Shown: positions 11,358-22,328 of the stretch, piece by piece
Layout of the letters: each line of letters starts with the position of its first letter
Position numbering within the stretch: position 1 is the first letter of the stretch
From: Trochalopteron elliotii
Taxonomy: Eukaryota; Chordata; Aves; Passeriformes; Leiothrichidae
Reading direction: 5' to 3'
Length of the DNA: 64,000 nucleotides
NCBI GenBank assembly: GCA_024734555.1
Contig: JANPWX010019090.1
Location: 336,708-400,707, forward strand
The notes under the pieces: generated by a model
Seen by the model: the letters and a program-made list of their open reading frames with translations, nothing else
Database searches by the model: none
What the model was told of the DNA's origin: nothing
Program-made: the position numbers and the translations under genes

Positions 11358-14067
11358 AGATGTGTCCCACTCAAGGCACTGCGCTGCAGTGGCTGAGCTA
11401 GCTAAAGGACTCCGGCACAGCGATACCCAGGAACACCAGGAAAGCTGCAACACTGGAGGGCCATGCTCATACAATTTGGAGCAGCCCCCAGAGCTCCCTC
11501 CCTGCAGTGGAGCACCCACCTTGGATGAGGTGTTCAGCTGTAGATGCCTCCTGCACTTAAATATCTTCTGTGGAGATCATTCCTGTCCCTTTCACACTGG
11601 GATGAACATTTTGCCTCTGTTCCCCTCTGAAAAGGTGGGTTTGTTTTTTTCCCTAAGCAACTATTGCTGGAGGATAGACAGCTCCACTGCAATGGTCATC
11701 CTTACATGGGTGTGTGATTTCCAAGAAATAGCATGGTTTCCCCAAGAAAGGTTCACAAATACTCCATCTCTGGAGGTGATAATTTTATATGCTTAAATAC
11801 CAGGCCAAGGACAAATGCTTTTGCTCTTGCTTGCCTTTGACCAGGAAGGCACAAGACCTTGCAGGGGAAAATGTTCAGTAACACCTGAAAGCAAACTGCT
11901 TTCTTGCCAGGGAAGGCATATTCATCAGGAGTTTTTGACATTTAGGTTAACAGGCTCAGAGGACATCCTGAACGACATCTTCATTTACTGCTTCAAGAGA
12001 AATATCCAGATGACTTTTCCCACAGCATGTTATTGTAGAAATTAGAATATGGAAATTAGAGGCATCCTTGCAAATGGTTTGGGTCTTCATGAGGTGGCTC
12101 TATCAGAAAGAGATACAAGACTTTCCTGTTTCTGAGATTCTTCCCAGAGTGATGCTGTGGAAGAAGATCATGAGTATGCTCCAGCTTTGGAGAAGAAAAC
12201 AGTTATTTGCTCACAAGGTAGTGGAGAACACAAGAACAGTCACCTGGGGCCTGACCAAAAGGGAACAGAGCCCTTTTGCTGCCAGGGAGATGTTTAAGGA
12301 GAGGGTGCAGGGAAATGTAAACAGCACATGAAGGGCTTCAGGTACATCTCCAATCTGGCAGCATATAGGGAGTGAGGGGCTGCCAGAGCTAATGGGATCG
12401 ACCCTGCAAAGGAACAGAACTGAGAGTTTGTAATTTAAATCTTTGTGAATTAAAACATCTGAAAAGGGGCACAGCAATAGCTTCTTTTTTTCCTTGAGGA
12501 GCACTGCTACAGAAAAATGAAGTGCTTCAAGAGGGATAGTATAGGCAGGGTACAGTTCTGCACACACATCCATTTCTATTTGAGCTCTCTGTATGCAAAT
12601 GCTTGCCTTAAGTAATGCCATACTGATTTTTGCCTTTTTTTTTCCTTTATGTATTCTCTGTATTCTTTACACATATATTTGTAGCTCTGTAGCCTATTAT
12701 TGCATTCATAGCTAGTTTTCTCAGTACTTTTCCCTGCCCTGATAGGCAGAAAGACAAAATATATTCCAAAGCCCCTATCCTATCTTGGTTGTCTCTGGGA
12801 ACCAAGGCTGGAAAACAGCTCTTTGAGACACATTTTCATCAACAGGTTCAGTTTCCATCTGAGGGGGCAGGATTTAGAAGGGGCTTGAACTGGGGGGGAA
12901 TTTCATCACCACCTGTGCTCCTAATTGGTGATTTTTTTGTCAATTGTGCTAATTTAATAAACTTATAAAACTGCATGCATCCCCGTGGGGGGTGGGCTTT
13001 TGTGGACATTTTCTGTATTTGCCCCTGGAGGCCTCCAATAAAGACCAGGCTTTATATTACCACCTATACTAATATTATCTCAAAAGTGTGTGTTGTTTCA
13101 TTTCTAGGTTTCTTAAGGCATCATAAGAAGCCCCATTTTGCTTCTGCAGTGCAATAATCCTACCAATAAAGAAGCACGTTTGAACATTTGATGTCATTAA
13201 GCAAACTGTACTGAACCCTTAAACAGGTTTTTGGTTATCTCAGTCATCAGAAACACTCAGAATCCTCTGTGTTTAAATGTATGTCTTCAGCTTGGTGCAG
13301 ATACACAGTTCCTGGCAGATAACAGTGTCACACCAGATAATAAACGCCTGCTGCTAGATAAAGCACTTGGAGGAAGACGCACATTTGAATTTCTATTCCC
13401 TTGGCTTTAATGAGATGCTATCAGCTCAAGTTTGGCCCCATATTTAAATGTCATTAAGAGAAGTTCTATACAATCATAACAAAAAAAAAAAAAGCATGAT
13501 TTCTACTGGAAATGGGCTTTTCTTGCAAACCCACATTTCTTTGCAGTCTTCATGCAGCACTGTGTTGGCAGATAAGAAATCACACCCAGTGAGGATGGGA
13601 CTGAGAGATCTCACAGGGTGACCCAGGACTTGGTCACCTCAAAGGGGCCAGTTGTCCCCCCCAGGCAGGGATGCAGCCTGTGACATGTGGCAGCCGTGTC
13701 CCCGTCCAAAGCACTGTTGCCCCTGCATGGCACAATGCTGTGCAGTTTCATTTGACATTGACACACTGATGTGGCCACCGAGCCACATAGGGAGAAGAGG
13801 TTTGGAGACTGAGAGGTTCCATTTCCAGAGGTTTGAGCTCCTTCATGCCCCAGCACACAGGTCACCATCCATTGCTCCCTAACAGCAGCTTCTACCCACA
13901 GAGGCAAAAGGCTCAGACCAGCCAGAGTTGGTGTTTTCCTCTCTTTCTCTGCTTCATATGCTGCTGAATTCCAGTGTGTCCAGTGCCACATCCCAATCTT
14001 GATGAAAATCTTGGTGATCTCTGAGGGTTTTAAGATCTCAAAAACTCATTTTCTCATTCATATTTCA
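11358..14067. other. Mostly single-copy non-coding DNA
   Basis: No gene is recognised. A short A run lies near 13480-13493. One stretch, 12840-13130, has LTR-like spacing of TATA and AATAAA and is listed separately at low confidence. Overlapping opposite-strand frames at 13611-13991 show no domain. Confidence 0.6.
12840..13130 (+). mobile_element. Possible LTR remnant
   Basis: A TATA-like 'cttataaaactg' near 12962 is followed about 75 bp downstream by 'ccaataaagacc' near 13037, then an AT-rich tail ending ttaaggca. This spacing is what an LTR U3-R-U5 core would show. I found no clean TG start and no target duplication, so it could equally be unrelated sequence. Confidence 0.28.
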
Positions 14068-14071
14068 GCAG

Positions 14072-14730
14072 TGTTATAAATGATCAACTAGCCAATTGGA
14101 CAGAAAAATAATAAGTTTTATTTTTCCATTTTAAATCTATCTGGGACAGCTACAGGGAACAACATTCGAATGTTGGGTGAAACAGCCGACCGACAGCAGG
14201 GTTGCTATCTCGCACTGTTCCACGATTTGCTGGGGTTTGAGTCTGAGTTCTTATACTGTATTTTGTGCCTCCCGGCAGCAGAGGTATTGTGTTTTTCAAA
14301 TTCAAGCCCAGTCTTTCACTTGATGATGAACCCTGAACAGATTTCCTGGTGCTGGGCCGAGTCTGAAAGGACCTTCCAGGAATCCTCCTTTGGGATGATG
14401 ATGTCGTCAAATGCAGGGTCCACCCTCGGAATGGGTGTCGATGTGTTGATGGTGGGTTGATGGTGGGTTGATGGTGGGTTGATGGTCCGGGTGCCTAAGA
14501 TCTGATTAGCTCAAGGAGCTACATCCTGGCAAGCCACCCTCCTTTCTGGTGTAAATTGAGATGTTAGATTGTATACAAAGCATGTCCTGGTATTTGGTGA
14601 ACGCCCGTCCCAGTCCGGGAATCAAGGTTACTTTTTATACTCACAGGGTTATAGAAAATATACATTCTATCATCTGCTATAACTTCCTTCTATGTTTTAA
14701 TTGCACGAATTTATAATCACATCTATTACA
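14072..14730 (-). repeat. ERV-a 3' LTR
   Basis: 659 bp; on the plus text it starts tgttataaatg and ends atctattaca. On the minus strand it has TATA-like sequence (14250-14255 reversed) and AATAAA (14117-14122 reversed). It carries three and a half copies of an 11-bp unit 'gatggtgggtt' near 14449-14483, one more than the other LTR. Confidence 0.93.
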
Positions 14731-14750
14731 ATCCCCCACCTTTTTTTTTT
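14731..14750 (-). other. ERV-a polypurine tract
   Basis: Directly inside the 3' LTR; read on the minus strand it is a run of ten A followed by ggtgggggat. This is the expected plus-strand primer for reverse transcription. Confidence 0.8.
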
Positions 14751-14889
14751 ATTAATCTATTAAATTCGTGCTTATATTTAATTTTATTTTTCCCCTTTTC
14801 CACCACCAATAAACTTTATTCTAATACCAATCCTCATCAAATTCATCAGAAGTTTCTTGTATTTTTTTTTCACAATACTTCTGGTATGC

Positions 14890-15490
14890 AATATTTTCCT
14901 CTTTTAATTTTTCCTCAAATTTTCCAATGCTTCAGCAGCCCGACTTTTCTCCTCCAATTTCATGATCCTGGAAACTTGGCTAGCTTTTCCTCTAGCGAGT
15001 TTCGGGTCATTGGGCATAGCTGCTATTTGCATACCTTGAACGACTGAATGAATCAATCTTATTAAACATGGAATCAAACAGGGTAGAAACATCATTTTTG
15101 CCACAGAACATAGAATGAAAAATACAACTTTCTTCTACCAGGCCCCTTGTCCAAGCAGCTGATCCCACTATGAGGCCTGGAGAATAGAGTTCCATTTTTG
15201 AACTGGTACGTGGGCTACTTTTTTATATCGGCTGCCAATTCTCTGATGGTTTCTCCATAGTCATCAATTTCTATGCAACATTCTGATTCATTGAATTTCC
15301 CACAGACCCCTCCTTCTTCAGCTAGCAAATAGTTCAAAGCCAATCTGTTTTGATATATAAAGGCTCATTTGGGAGTGCTGTTTGGCTAACAATTCCAGGG
15401 CCTCTGAAGTATGATTTGAGACAATTTCTACCACTGCCTGCAGTCTTATCAACCTTTCTTGCTCCATTTTTCTTTTCCTTGCCTCTGCTT
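14890..15490 (-). pseudogene. env: ERV-a env transmembrane subunit remnant
   Basis: Degraded gamma-type transmembrane (TM) subunit, the part of Env that fuses membranes. Visible parts, in order on the minus strand: the helical LQAVVE region near 15440, the immunosuppressive-domain-like stretch, a Cys-x7-Cys-Cys motif (15275-15304), and the membrane anchor with the tail signature PCLIPCLIRLIHS (within 14904-15104). Frameshifts separate these parts. Compared with ERV-b, about 1 kb covering the SU C-terminal part and TM N-terminus is missing just upstream, near 15490. It cannot encode a whole Env. Confidence 0.8.
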
Positions 15491-15499
15491 CTTGCCTCT

Positions 15500-16250
15500 T
15501 CAGTTCCTAGGTCAGCATTTGTACCTTACTTTTTGGGTTAGCCCTTCCTCATTCTTTGAGAAACAAAAGGTTTTTGCAAACAGATTCTTTTGTCATAATT
15601 TCTGAGGAGGTCTAGTACTATGGGTTCATTGCCTATAAAAGATTTTGCTTCATGATTCAGATTCTTTCCCATTTAATACATTTTCCTCCCATAGTACAGA
15701 TTTCCAATTTACTTTTATCATAACACAGCTTATGGACTTGATAGTATGCCAAAAAAGTGGATTTCTTTTTCCCTCCTATCTAGACCATTTAGTTGTATTG
15801 GTCACACACCGAGATAGGTGGTATTTCCCTTATTTCACGTTTGTGCAAAAAGTGACTGGAGGAGTTTTTATCTGTGGTTTTTTGTTTTTTTGGTTTTTTT
15901 TTTTTTCCTCTGGGGTCTACCATTGGGTTGTGACACACCACCCCCCTTTCCAATTCACAAACTTTGAATTGAGTGCCATTAAAAGAACAATGTTCTTTTG
16001 GTTTTCCCTCTTGGCAGTCAAATTGAGCATGGTATTCTACGGTCTTTACAGTTGCTTGTCCTTTAAATGCCACCTTCAGGCACTGTTCACATTCAGTAAG
16101 GGGTTTCTGCCTTTGCAGGTTCTCGGGGTTCAACCCATCCCCCTGGCATGTGGCTTGGCTCGAGACTACTAGGATTATGATTCCCCACAGGAATACCCCT
16201 CTGCCTTGCCCTTCGCCCGTGGGGGTGCCACCCATGGCGGGGTAAACCAT
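15500..16250 (-). pseudogene. env: ERV-a env surface subunit, N-terminal part
   Basis: The likely start is the ATG at 16250, because a hydrophobic signal segment (residues about 19-32, with GIIILVV) follows at the right distance. The open frame continues to 15789, giving a Cys-rich secreted-type region with a CEQC pair, a CHNP motif and a potential N-glycosylation site (NGT). Beyond 15789 the frame is broken but similarity to ERV-b SU continues to about 15500, where a deletion joins it to TM. The frame is also open upstream of 16250 with no ATG. SU would bind a cell receptor; this copy is incomplete. The first 158 nt overlap the unrecognised frame at 16093-16670. Confidence 0.75.
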
Positions 16251-16670
16251 CTTCTCGGCAGCAGGTGTATACTTCAGGGGCTCTAGTAGTCTGAGCTGCA
16301 AACCTCTGTTTGCAAACACCCCACTTGGACAATTTGACCGTATCTGACTGGCAAGGTACCTTTGTGGTCCTTCTGCACTCAATTTCTAGAACCTCTGCCC
16401 TGGCATCCAATTTCCCTTTTGTCCCCTTTCTGAGTATTAAATACCAGTCCGGGGAACCGAATTCTAGAATTTTGGTGAGGGTTGCAAATGCTAGCAGGCT
16501 AATTCTCTCTTTGTTCCTCCTCAAAACACTTAGTGCACAGACCCTTTGGTCAATTTCCTCCCCAACAGTGAGTCACCCAAATATGTTTACAGTAAAACAC
16601 ACTTAAAATGTACAAAGGGAAAGCATTCACATTTTGATTTAGAACAACTTATCTGATTCTCTTCAGTCAT
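16093..16670 (-). pseudogene. Unrecognised pol-env frame, ERV-a copy
   Basis: A roughly 191-codon coding trace whose ATG (16670-16668) overlaps the pol stop as ATGA and whose stop (16095-16093) lies inside env. The N-terminal part has Cys at about codons 9, 14 and 16, a CxxC at 24-27, an HC pair near 34-35 and a second CxxC at 45-48, a spacing that could bind zinc. The C-terminal part shares blocks such as WYLI, IEC and DTVKLSKW with the frame at 38244-38819 in ERV-b. An extra T near 16595, a stop in the N-terminal part and a shift near 16510 break it here; codons from 16524 on remain open. I do not recognise the protein. Confidence 0.55.
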
Positions 16671-17575
16671 TTATGGTGCTGCTGCTGCCTGATCTTCAAG
16701 TTTTTGGGAGATGAAGACACCTTTCATTCCAAAGCAGTGTCTGGAGGCTTGACTTTCTTTACTCGTGACGCGTGGGTCTAGCCTTTTTCTGCAGTTCTGA
16801 TGGCTGTATCTGTGCTGAGAAGGATGACAAAGGGACGTTCCCAAGAGGGACCTCCCTCCAGGTTTTGATTAACACCTTATCCCAGGTTGTGGCTTGTGGG
16901 TGGTGAATCTCAAGGGGGCGCTCTAAGGAGTCAGTCCTCTTTTCCATAGCTCCTTTGGTAGATTAGTAAAAGTCCACCTGGATTTTCTCAAAGGGCTGGT
17001 AGGCGACAGGGCATCCTCCTAAAGCTGTTTGTTTTTGATTTGGCCTGATTCACCCATTGGCATATCATACAGCCCCGCACTTCTTGGTTTACCAATTCAT
17101 ATATTCCTCCAAAGCATTTCTTTTAAAGTTGTTTAGTTAGGGCCAATGAGTTTGCTGATACAGTCTTTTTAACATTTCTTGGGCATTATCCTTTTGCTAT
17201 AATTCTCTCCCATCAGGTAATTTCCACCCTCTCTCCTCTAATCTCCTGCCTATTTTCTCAAAACCTTCTATTTCCCTTCTGGAAGGATTTTGGGGGAAAT
17301 TCCTGGACTTCTCCCTCCCTCACTTCAAGGGTACTTTGGCCTCTCGATCTGCCAGGTTGTTACTTCTGGTCTGAAACTGCATACTTACTTGCTGCTCTTT
17401 TATTTGAACAATTGAGATTTCTTCTGGCTCCCTGACAGCCTCTAAAATTTGCTTGAGTTTCCATTTATGATAGCATACCCCGATTTTCTCTTCCTTTTCA
17501 CCTTTTCACCTTGATGATCCATCTACAAACCATTTTTCTCTATCTCCTCCAAAACTTTCTTTAAAACATGTACTA
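16668..17575 (-). pseudogene. pol: ERV-a pol C-terminal remnant (RNase H tail, integrase)
   Basis: By position and similarity to ERV-b, this holds the end of RNase H (the text matching 'catccacaaaccatttctc' near 17520-17550), the zinc-binding N-terminal part of integrase, and the C-terminal integrase region just before the TGA that overlaps the next frame. The central integrase catalytic core is missing or unrecognisable and there are many stops. The protease and reverse transcriptase are absent, replaced by the CpG-rich segment at 17590-18775. Confidence 0.72.
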
Positions 17576-17589
17576 TTTTTAATAAACAA

Positions 17590-18775
17590 GTACTTTAAAC
17601 TACCTAGAGGAACATTCTAACATTTTCTCTTTGCAAGACATTTTTAATCTTGAGACTTTTTACTTACATTTACATCCTATTGGGTTCGATGCATGCTTTC
17701 CAAATATTAGAATATTTTTAAGAAAATCAAATCTTTGTTCTTTCTGGGATATAATTGTAAATTGAGACATTTCTTGGGTCCTAGCTAGCCTTCTTGTATC
17801 AAAAATGATTATTTATTACAGGTATAAGAGCAGACTTTGTTTTATGGATTAATTTTTCAAAGGCAGGGAGGGGAAAATCGGGACCCCTAAGCTAAGTCTT
17901 TTAGAAACATGAGATGCAAAAAGGGGCTTGGGACTGCCTCTAGGGTGTGGACAGGGGTCTCCTGGCGAGAGCTAGGTGACCTGCAGGGCATCTGGCAGCT
18001 CTGCCACGGACCTTGCATTTTGAGACAGACAGAATTCTTAGGTTTGCAAGGCAGCCGCGGCGTCCCTCAGGACAGAAATTAGCAAGGCTGGGTGAGCAAA
18101 CCCAGCACGAACGCCGCCGTGCTGGTCTTAGAGCAGCCGGGACCAGGCGAGACACAGCCCTGCCCGCGCTGGGGCTGGGGCGGGGCCGGGCCGAACGGGA
18201 GCACAAGGGAAGGGGGAGAGAGAGAGAGAGAAGGGGGGGCGGAAACTGCGCCGAGAAAGAGGAGAAAAGAAAAAAAACCTCGAGGGGAAAACCTTGCACT
18301 GATGCCGCAGTCAGAGCAACGAAGATTAGGCGAGATAGAAACCCCTCCCCCGCTGCACTAGGGTTGGAACAGGGACTGAGCCGAGAGAGAAAAGGGTTGC
18401 TGCAGCAAGATACAGGTGGGAGCCTCGGGAGTCCGAACTAAAGCAGGAAAAGGAGGGGGAGGGTGGGCAGGACAGACGCTAGGACAGGCACTGGTGAGGC
18501 TGCTGACAATAGCCACGGGGGTGGCTGTGCCTAGCTTCTTTCTCCTCTCTTTTTAACTCATTTTTTTTTTTTTTCTAAAATTTCTTTTTTTTTACTTGCT
18601 ACACTTTTTATAGCACTAGTTGCACAAAACCCCCCCTCTTTTTCTAAAAATACAAGTAAGGTCCACAACAAACACACACATTTTGCTCACACAAAGATAA
18701 CAGAAACAGATTAACACTCCTTTGTTTTAACAAGATAGCATATTCTTTAGTACTTCTTTTGAGGTTATAGATTTT
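17590..18775. other. Non-proviral CpG-rich segment inside ERV-a
   Basis: About 1.2 kb with no similarity that I can see to the matching part of ERV-b or ERV-d. Its core (18050-18480) is GC- and CpG-rich, with a GA run (agagagagag near 18215-18230) and a GC-box-like 'ggggcggggcc' near 18178-18188, and it resembles a promoter or CpG-island 5' region. AT-rich stretches with long T runs lie on both sides. ERV homology resumes near 18775, shortly before the gag-pol boundary. No LTR ends or target duplication are evident. Possible origins are a captured host sequence, an insertion, or a diverged viral segment. Confidence 0.5.
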
Positions 18776-18799
18776 ATCAAGGGATTTTTAGATGTTATG

Positions 18800-19471
18800 G
18801 ACTTTCCTACCAAAAAGGCCCCCAACACCCTCAGTCCTCCTGAAACCCCCTTTGACTTTCCATCACTGCAGTTCCCTTTGAAGTGCCCCCTTTTTGCAAT
18901 AGTAGCTCCCTCTGGGGTTTTGAGCTTCCATTGGGAGGGACGGACTGCCTCCTCTGCGTTGTTTCGTTGTGTCCTAGGAGTGTGGATGGGGAAGCCTGAG
19001 CCTGCATGCGCGGTGGCACAGGTACTAGGTATGGGGGAGGGAGATTATCAAGTGGATCCCACTCCTCCCTCCGAGCCTCCGTTCCCTTTTTAGTTTTTAT
19101 TGTGAACCACCCAGTCCTAGGTTTTTTCCAGAATCTTGTATACTCTTTCTCCTCATGGTCCTGCGGTTTCACATATTCACTTAAGGCTCTGCAGGTCCAT
19201 TTTTTTTTTTTAATTTTTTTTTTAATTATTTTTTTTAAGGTGCCGAACACAGGCCAAATCACATGACTCGTTATCTCTTTCCCTCCCAAACTTCCATGCA
19301 ATAGTGTATCATTTTTTCCTTAGATTTTTCCTTTCTTTTTGGGCATTCTTCCCAGTTTTCTAGCATCCACCCCAATGGGCTTTCCAGGGGAATCTCGAGT
19401 GCCTTACTCCCTTCCCCTAAAGTATGTTTCTCCTGTTTTTCTTTGCGGGGTCTGCTCTTTCTCTGCCCCAT
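18800..19471 (-). pseudogene. gag: ERV-a gag, internally deleted
   Basis: Starts at an ATG (19471-19469) encoding MGQ, giving a Gly at position 2 as in myristoylated matrix proteins. The matrix part keeps the ESPLGWMLENWE block also seen in ERV-b and -d. After a frame change near 19300 the reading at 19301-18831 contains a PPPY late-domain motif (19029-19040), which normally recruits ubiquitin ligases for budding. It then jumps directly to the nucleocapsid-side sequence QSVPPNGSS, so the capsid is deleted. The zinc-knuckle region near 18880-18900 is damaged. A TGA near 18830 stands where ERV-b has its gag-pol amber stop. Confidence 0.8.
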
Positions 19472-20161
19472 ACTTACCTCTTAAGCTTTCTGTGAATGGT
19501 TCCTGTTACTGAAACCTAGGGGTTTTCCCTTAACCCCTCCACCAAGTGAGTTAGTGTCCTTTTCCACCGTACTACTTATCCGTCCAGCGAGCTGAGCCGG
19601 GGGCCTTTTCATCCGGTTATAGACTTCCTCTCTTGGATTTTCCGTGGGCTTATACCCAGCCCGAGCCAAAAAGGTTTACCAGTTTCCCGAACTCCCAAGG
19701 AACGTTACCTTCCCTTTTTAGCTGCCTGTGATCGGTCCCCAAAACCTCCCCAGGTTTTGGCTTGACGAGTCCCGATGCGCTTCCCCGTCGGCCGGCCAAG
19801 TCCCTCGCGGGAGTTTGGAACCACGACCTTCAGGTCCACACTCGCGGCGTGATAAAATCACATCTCACTCACTCGCCCAATCACCCCCACTCAACCAGCA
19901 ATACTTACAGCTCCTTTTCTTGCGTGGATTCTTCGTGCACGTAGAGTTTTATGAGTGGAAATTTGCCGCGGTTCCGAAGACCTCTCCGGGCCTTCCCTGA
20001 GTTCTACCTTCCTGGATCCTAAGGCCTTTCCCTTTATTCTGTGGCTTCCCTAAATTTGGTTGGAATACAATCAGTGCTACGGGGTTTCCCACTCCGTCGG
20101 GCCACTGAAAAATCAGTGGGGTGCCTCCCGCACAAAGGGGTTCCCACAGCACTACGATTAT
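19472..20161 (-). other. ERV-a 5' leader
   Basis: About 690 bp of non-coding leader between primer site and gag. It shares blocks with the ERV-b leader, for example 'gcgtgga' to 'cttcgtgcacgtagag' near 19920-19945, so it probably includes the RNA packaging region. I see no coding frame of interest. Confidence 0.65.
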
Positions 20162-20179
20162 ATCCGAGTCACGGCACCA
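20162..20179 (-). other. ERV-a primer binding site, tRNA-His
   Basis: Read on the minus strand the 18 nt are TGGTGCCGTGACTCGGAT, complementary to the 3' end of tRNA-His as I know it. It lies 3 nt inside the 5' LTR. Confidence 0.88.
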
Positions 20180-20182
20180 ATC

Positions 20183-20831
20183 TGTTATAAATGATCAACC
20201 AGCCAATTGGACAGAAAAATAATAAGTTTTATTTTTCCATTTTAAATCTATCTGGGACAGCCACAGGGAACAACATTCGAATGTTGGGTGAAACAGCCGA
20301 CTGACAGCAGGGTTGCTATCTCGCACTGTTCCACGATTTGCTGGGGTTTGAGTCTGAGTTCTTATACTGTATTTTGTGCCTCCCGGCAGCAGAGGTATTG
20401 TGTTTTTCAAATTCAAACCCAGTCTTTTCACTTGATGATGAACCCTGAACAGATTTCCTGGTGCTGGGCCGAGTCTGAAAGGACCTTCCAGGAATCCTCC
20501 TTTGGGATGATGATGTCGTCAAATGCAGGGTCCACCCTCGAAATGGGTGTCGATGTGTTGATGGTGGGTTGATGGTGGGTTGATGGTCCGGGTGCCCAAG
20601 ATCTGATTAGCTCAAGGAGCTACATCCTGGCAAGCCACCCTCCTTTCTGGTGTAAATTGAGATGTTAGATTGTATACAAAGCATGTCCTGGTATTTGGTG
20701 AACGCCCGTCCCAGTCCGGGAATCAAGGTTACTTTTTATACTCACAGGGTTATAGAAAATATACATTCTATCATCTGCTATAACTTCCTTCTATGTTTTA
20801 ATTGCACGAATTTATAATCACATCTATTACA
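20183..20831 (-). repeat. ERV-a 5' LTR
   Basis: 649 bp, nearly identical to 14072-14730. It has one fewer copy of the 11-bp unit near 20555-20580 and one extra T in a T run near 20425. TATA-like and AATAAA signals are at the same places as in its partner. Confidence 0.93.
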
Positions 20832-20835
20832 GCAG

Positions 20836-22322
20836 GAACAACTTAGAAAACAATCATTTGTCCATATATGTGTGTATATATATATATATTTATATTCCAT
20901 CATATTATATTATAAACAACTGCCTTGGGGTACAAGAAACCACATTAAAATGCACACAAACTGAGTTAAAAAATGTCAACCAGAGGTCCCAAGTACAAAC
21001 TGTGCTTCTCAGACCCCAGGCTAAAAGTCGGAATAAACAGATGTTCTTTGCACTGTGCCCTGAAGGTTAAACTTAACCTCTGTTAGACAAACAAGGGACA
21101 CTGATATTCTTTTCTAAATAAGAAAGGTCGATGGCATATATAATCAAGGCTTAGACCATTTGACATATTTTAGGTTCAGAGTTTTAGCAGGAGGAAGAGA
21201 AGTTATAATATTTCTAGGAGAGGAGAAGTAAATAGACTGCACAATAAATCAAAAGATTAAGAGTTCAGAGGCATCCACTGAGAGGCAGCAGCTCCCTGTT
21301 TCCATATCTACTTTATTTGCAGCTTGGGCTCCACCCCAGCTGGAGGGATGGTCTCCAAGCCACCTCCAAGGAATAGCTCCTCTCTCACACCCTGTTCCTG
21401 GCAGGTTTTCAGGTCCACTCACAACAAGACTCAGGTTTTACTCTTTCTTACCAGTGAGTTAGGACTTGAGATCTGGATGTGAGTAATTCCTCCAGAGATA
21501 AATTTTGTCAGAAGCACTCTTATCCATAAGAAGTAAAGGCTTACAGTCTAATACTCACAAAGAGACTTAAACAAAACGTCCAGAAAGACCTATAAGAAAA
21601 ACTGTGAAACAATTTCCCATGATCATAAAAACAGAAGAAAAAGTTAGGGAAAGTCCTAGTCACTGTGTTACTTTTTCCTGGAAAGAGGAAAACTAAATAT
21701 ACTGAAAGACTATTTGTTTCCTCATGAGTTGGTCAGCAGGGTTTTTACTTTTTCTTGTGCTCTTTTTGGGCTTTACACTATGAAATCAAGGCACATGTTC
21801 CTCTTCACTTTTTTGCAATCTCCATTGATTCATATTCCTCTAGGCTGTGCTGCTTTTTCCTGCCTGTGCTTCTATTCTGCTCTAACCTACCCTGCATGCC
21901 CTAATCTGTGGAATTTTTTTTATTATCTTCTAACTCATGTAGATATCCATCTTTCTAGCTCAGCAAAAAATAATGTGAATATGAACGGTCCATGTTCCAG
22001 CTATATAGTGCTGTGTGTGGCAGGAGTTGCCTCCCACATCTGATTGCTTTAATTTACCCATTTAATTTCTCTTCACATAACTAAGTGAATCCGTTCTCTA
22101 CCCAGGCCATGCTTGCTGACCATGGAGATTATTTTTAACGCAGTTCCCATCCCACAGGAGCTAGGATTGCAAGAGTTATGTTCCTTCCTGCTTTGCTGAG
22201 TTACACATCACTAACTAATCTAGAATGTCTCTCAAGGGTCCCTGTTACTTAACAGAGCACAATCAACAGAATTGCTTAATGTTTTGCCATGTTGTTTCAA
22301 GAATAGTGAGTTCAGGTGAGGT
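20836..22322. other. Single-copy non-coding DNA
   Basis: No gene is recognised. A short TA/TG microsatellite lies at about 20864-20892. Confidence 0.6.
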
Positions 22323-22328
22323 GACAAT

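Larger units (their letters stand above)
14072..20831 (-). mobile_element. ERV-a: gutted class I provirus
   Basis: A complete LTR-to-LTR provirus read on the minus strand, with a 4-bp target duplication gcag (14068-14071 and 20832-20835). From its 5' end (right) it holds a 649-bp LTR, a tRNA-His primer site, a leader, gag remnants, an unrelated CpG-rich segment in place of protease and most of reverse transcriptase, the C-terminal part of pol, an unrecognised frame, env remnants, a polypurine tract and a 659-bp LTR. The two LTRs differ by about seven substitutions plus an 11-bp tandem-unit difference, so the insertion is fairly recent, yet the interior is heavily deleted. It is a close relative of ERV-b. 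Confidence 0.93.

Noticed and set aside
11335..11796. Plus-strand 153-codon frame
   Set aside because: It begins inside the solo LTR ending at 11351 and runs into single-copy DNA; no recognisable protein.
13611..13991. Minus-strand 126-codon frame in single-copy DNA
   Set aside because: No motif, overlapped by a plus-strand frame of similar length and no sign of splice sites or codon bias that I could see.
18013..18441. Plus-strand open frames of 142 and 89 codons in the CpG-rich segment of ERV-a
   Set aside because: Highly GC-rich sequence gives long open frames on both strands; residues are Arg/Glu/Gly-rich without a motif, and no homologous frame exists in related proviruses.
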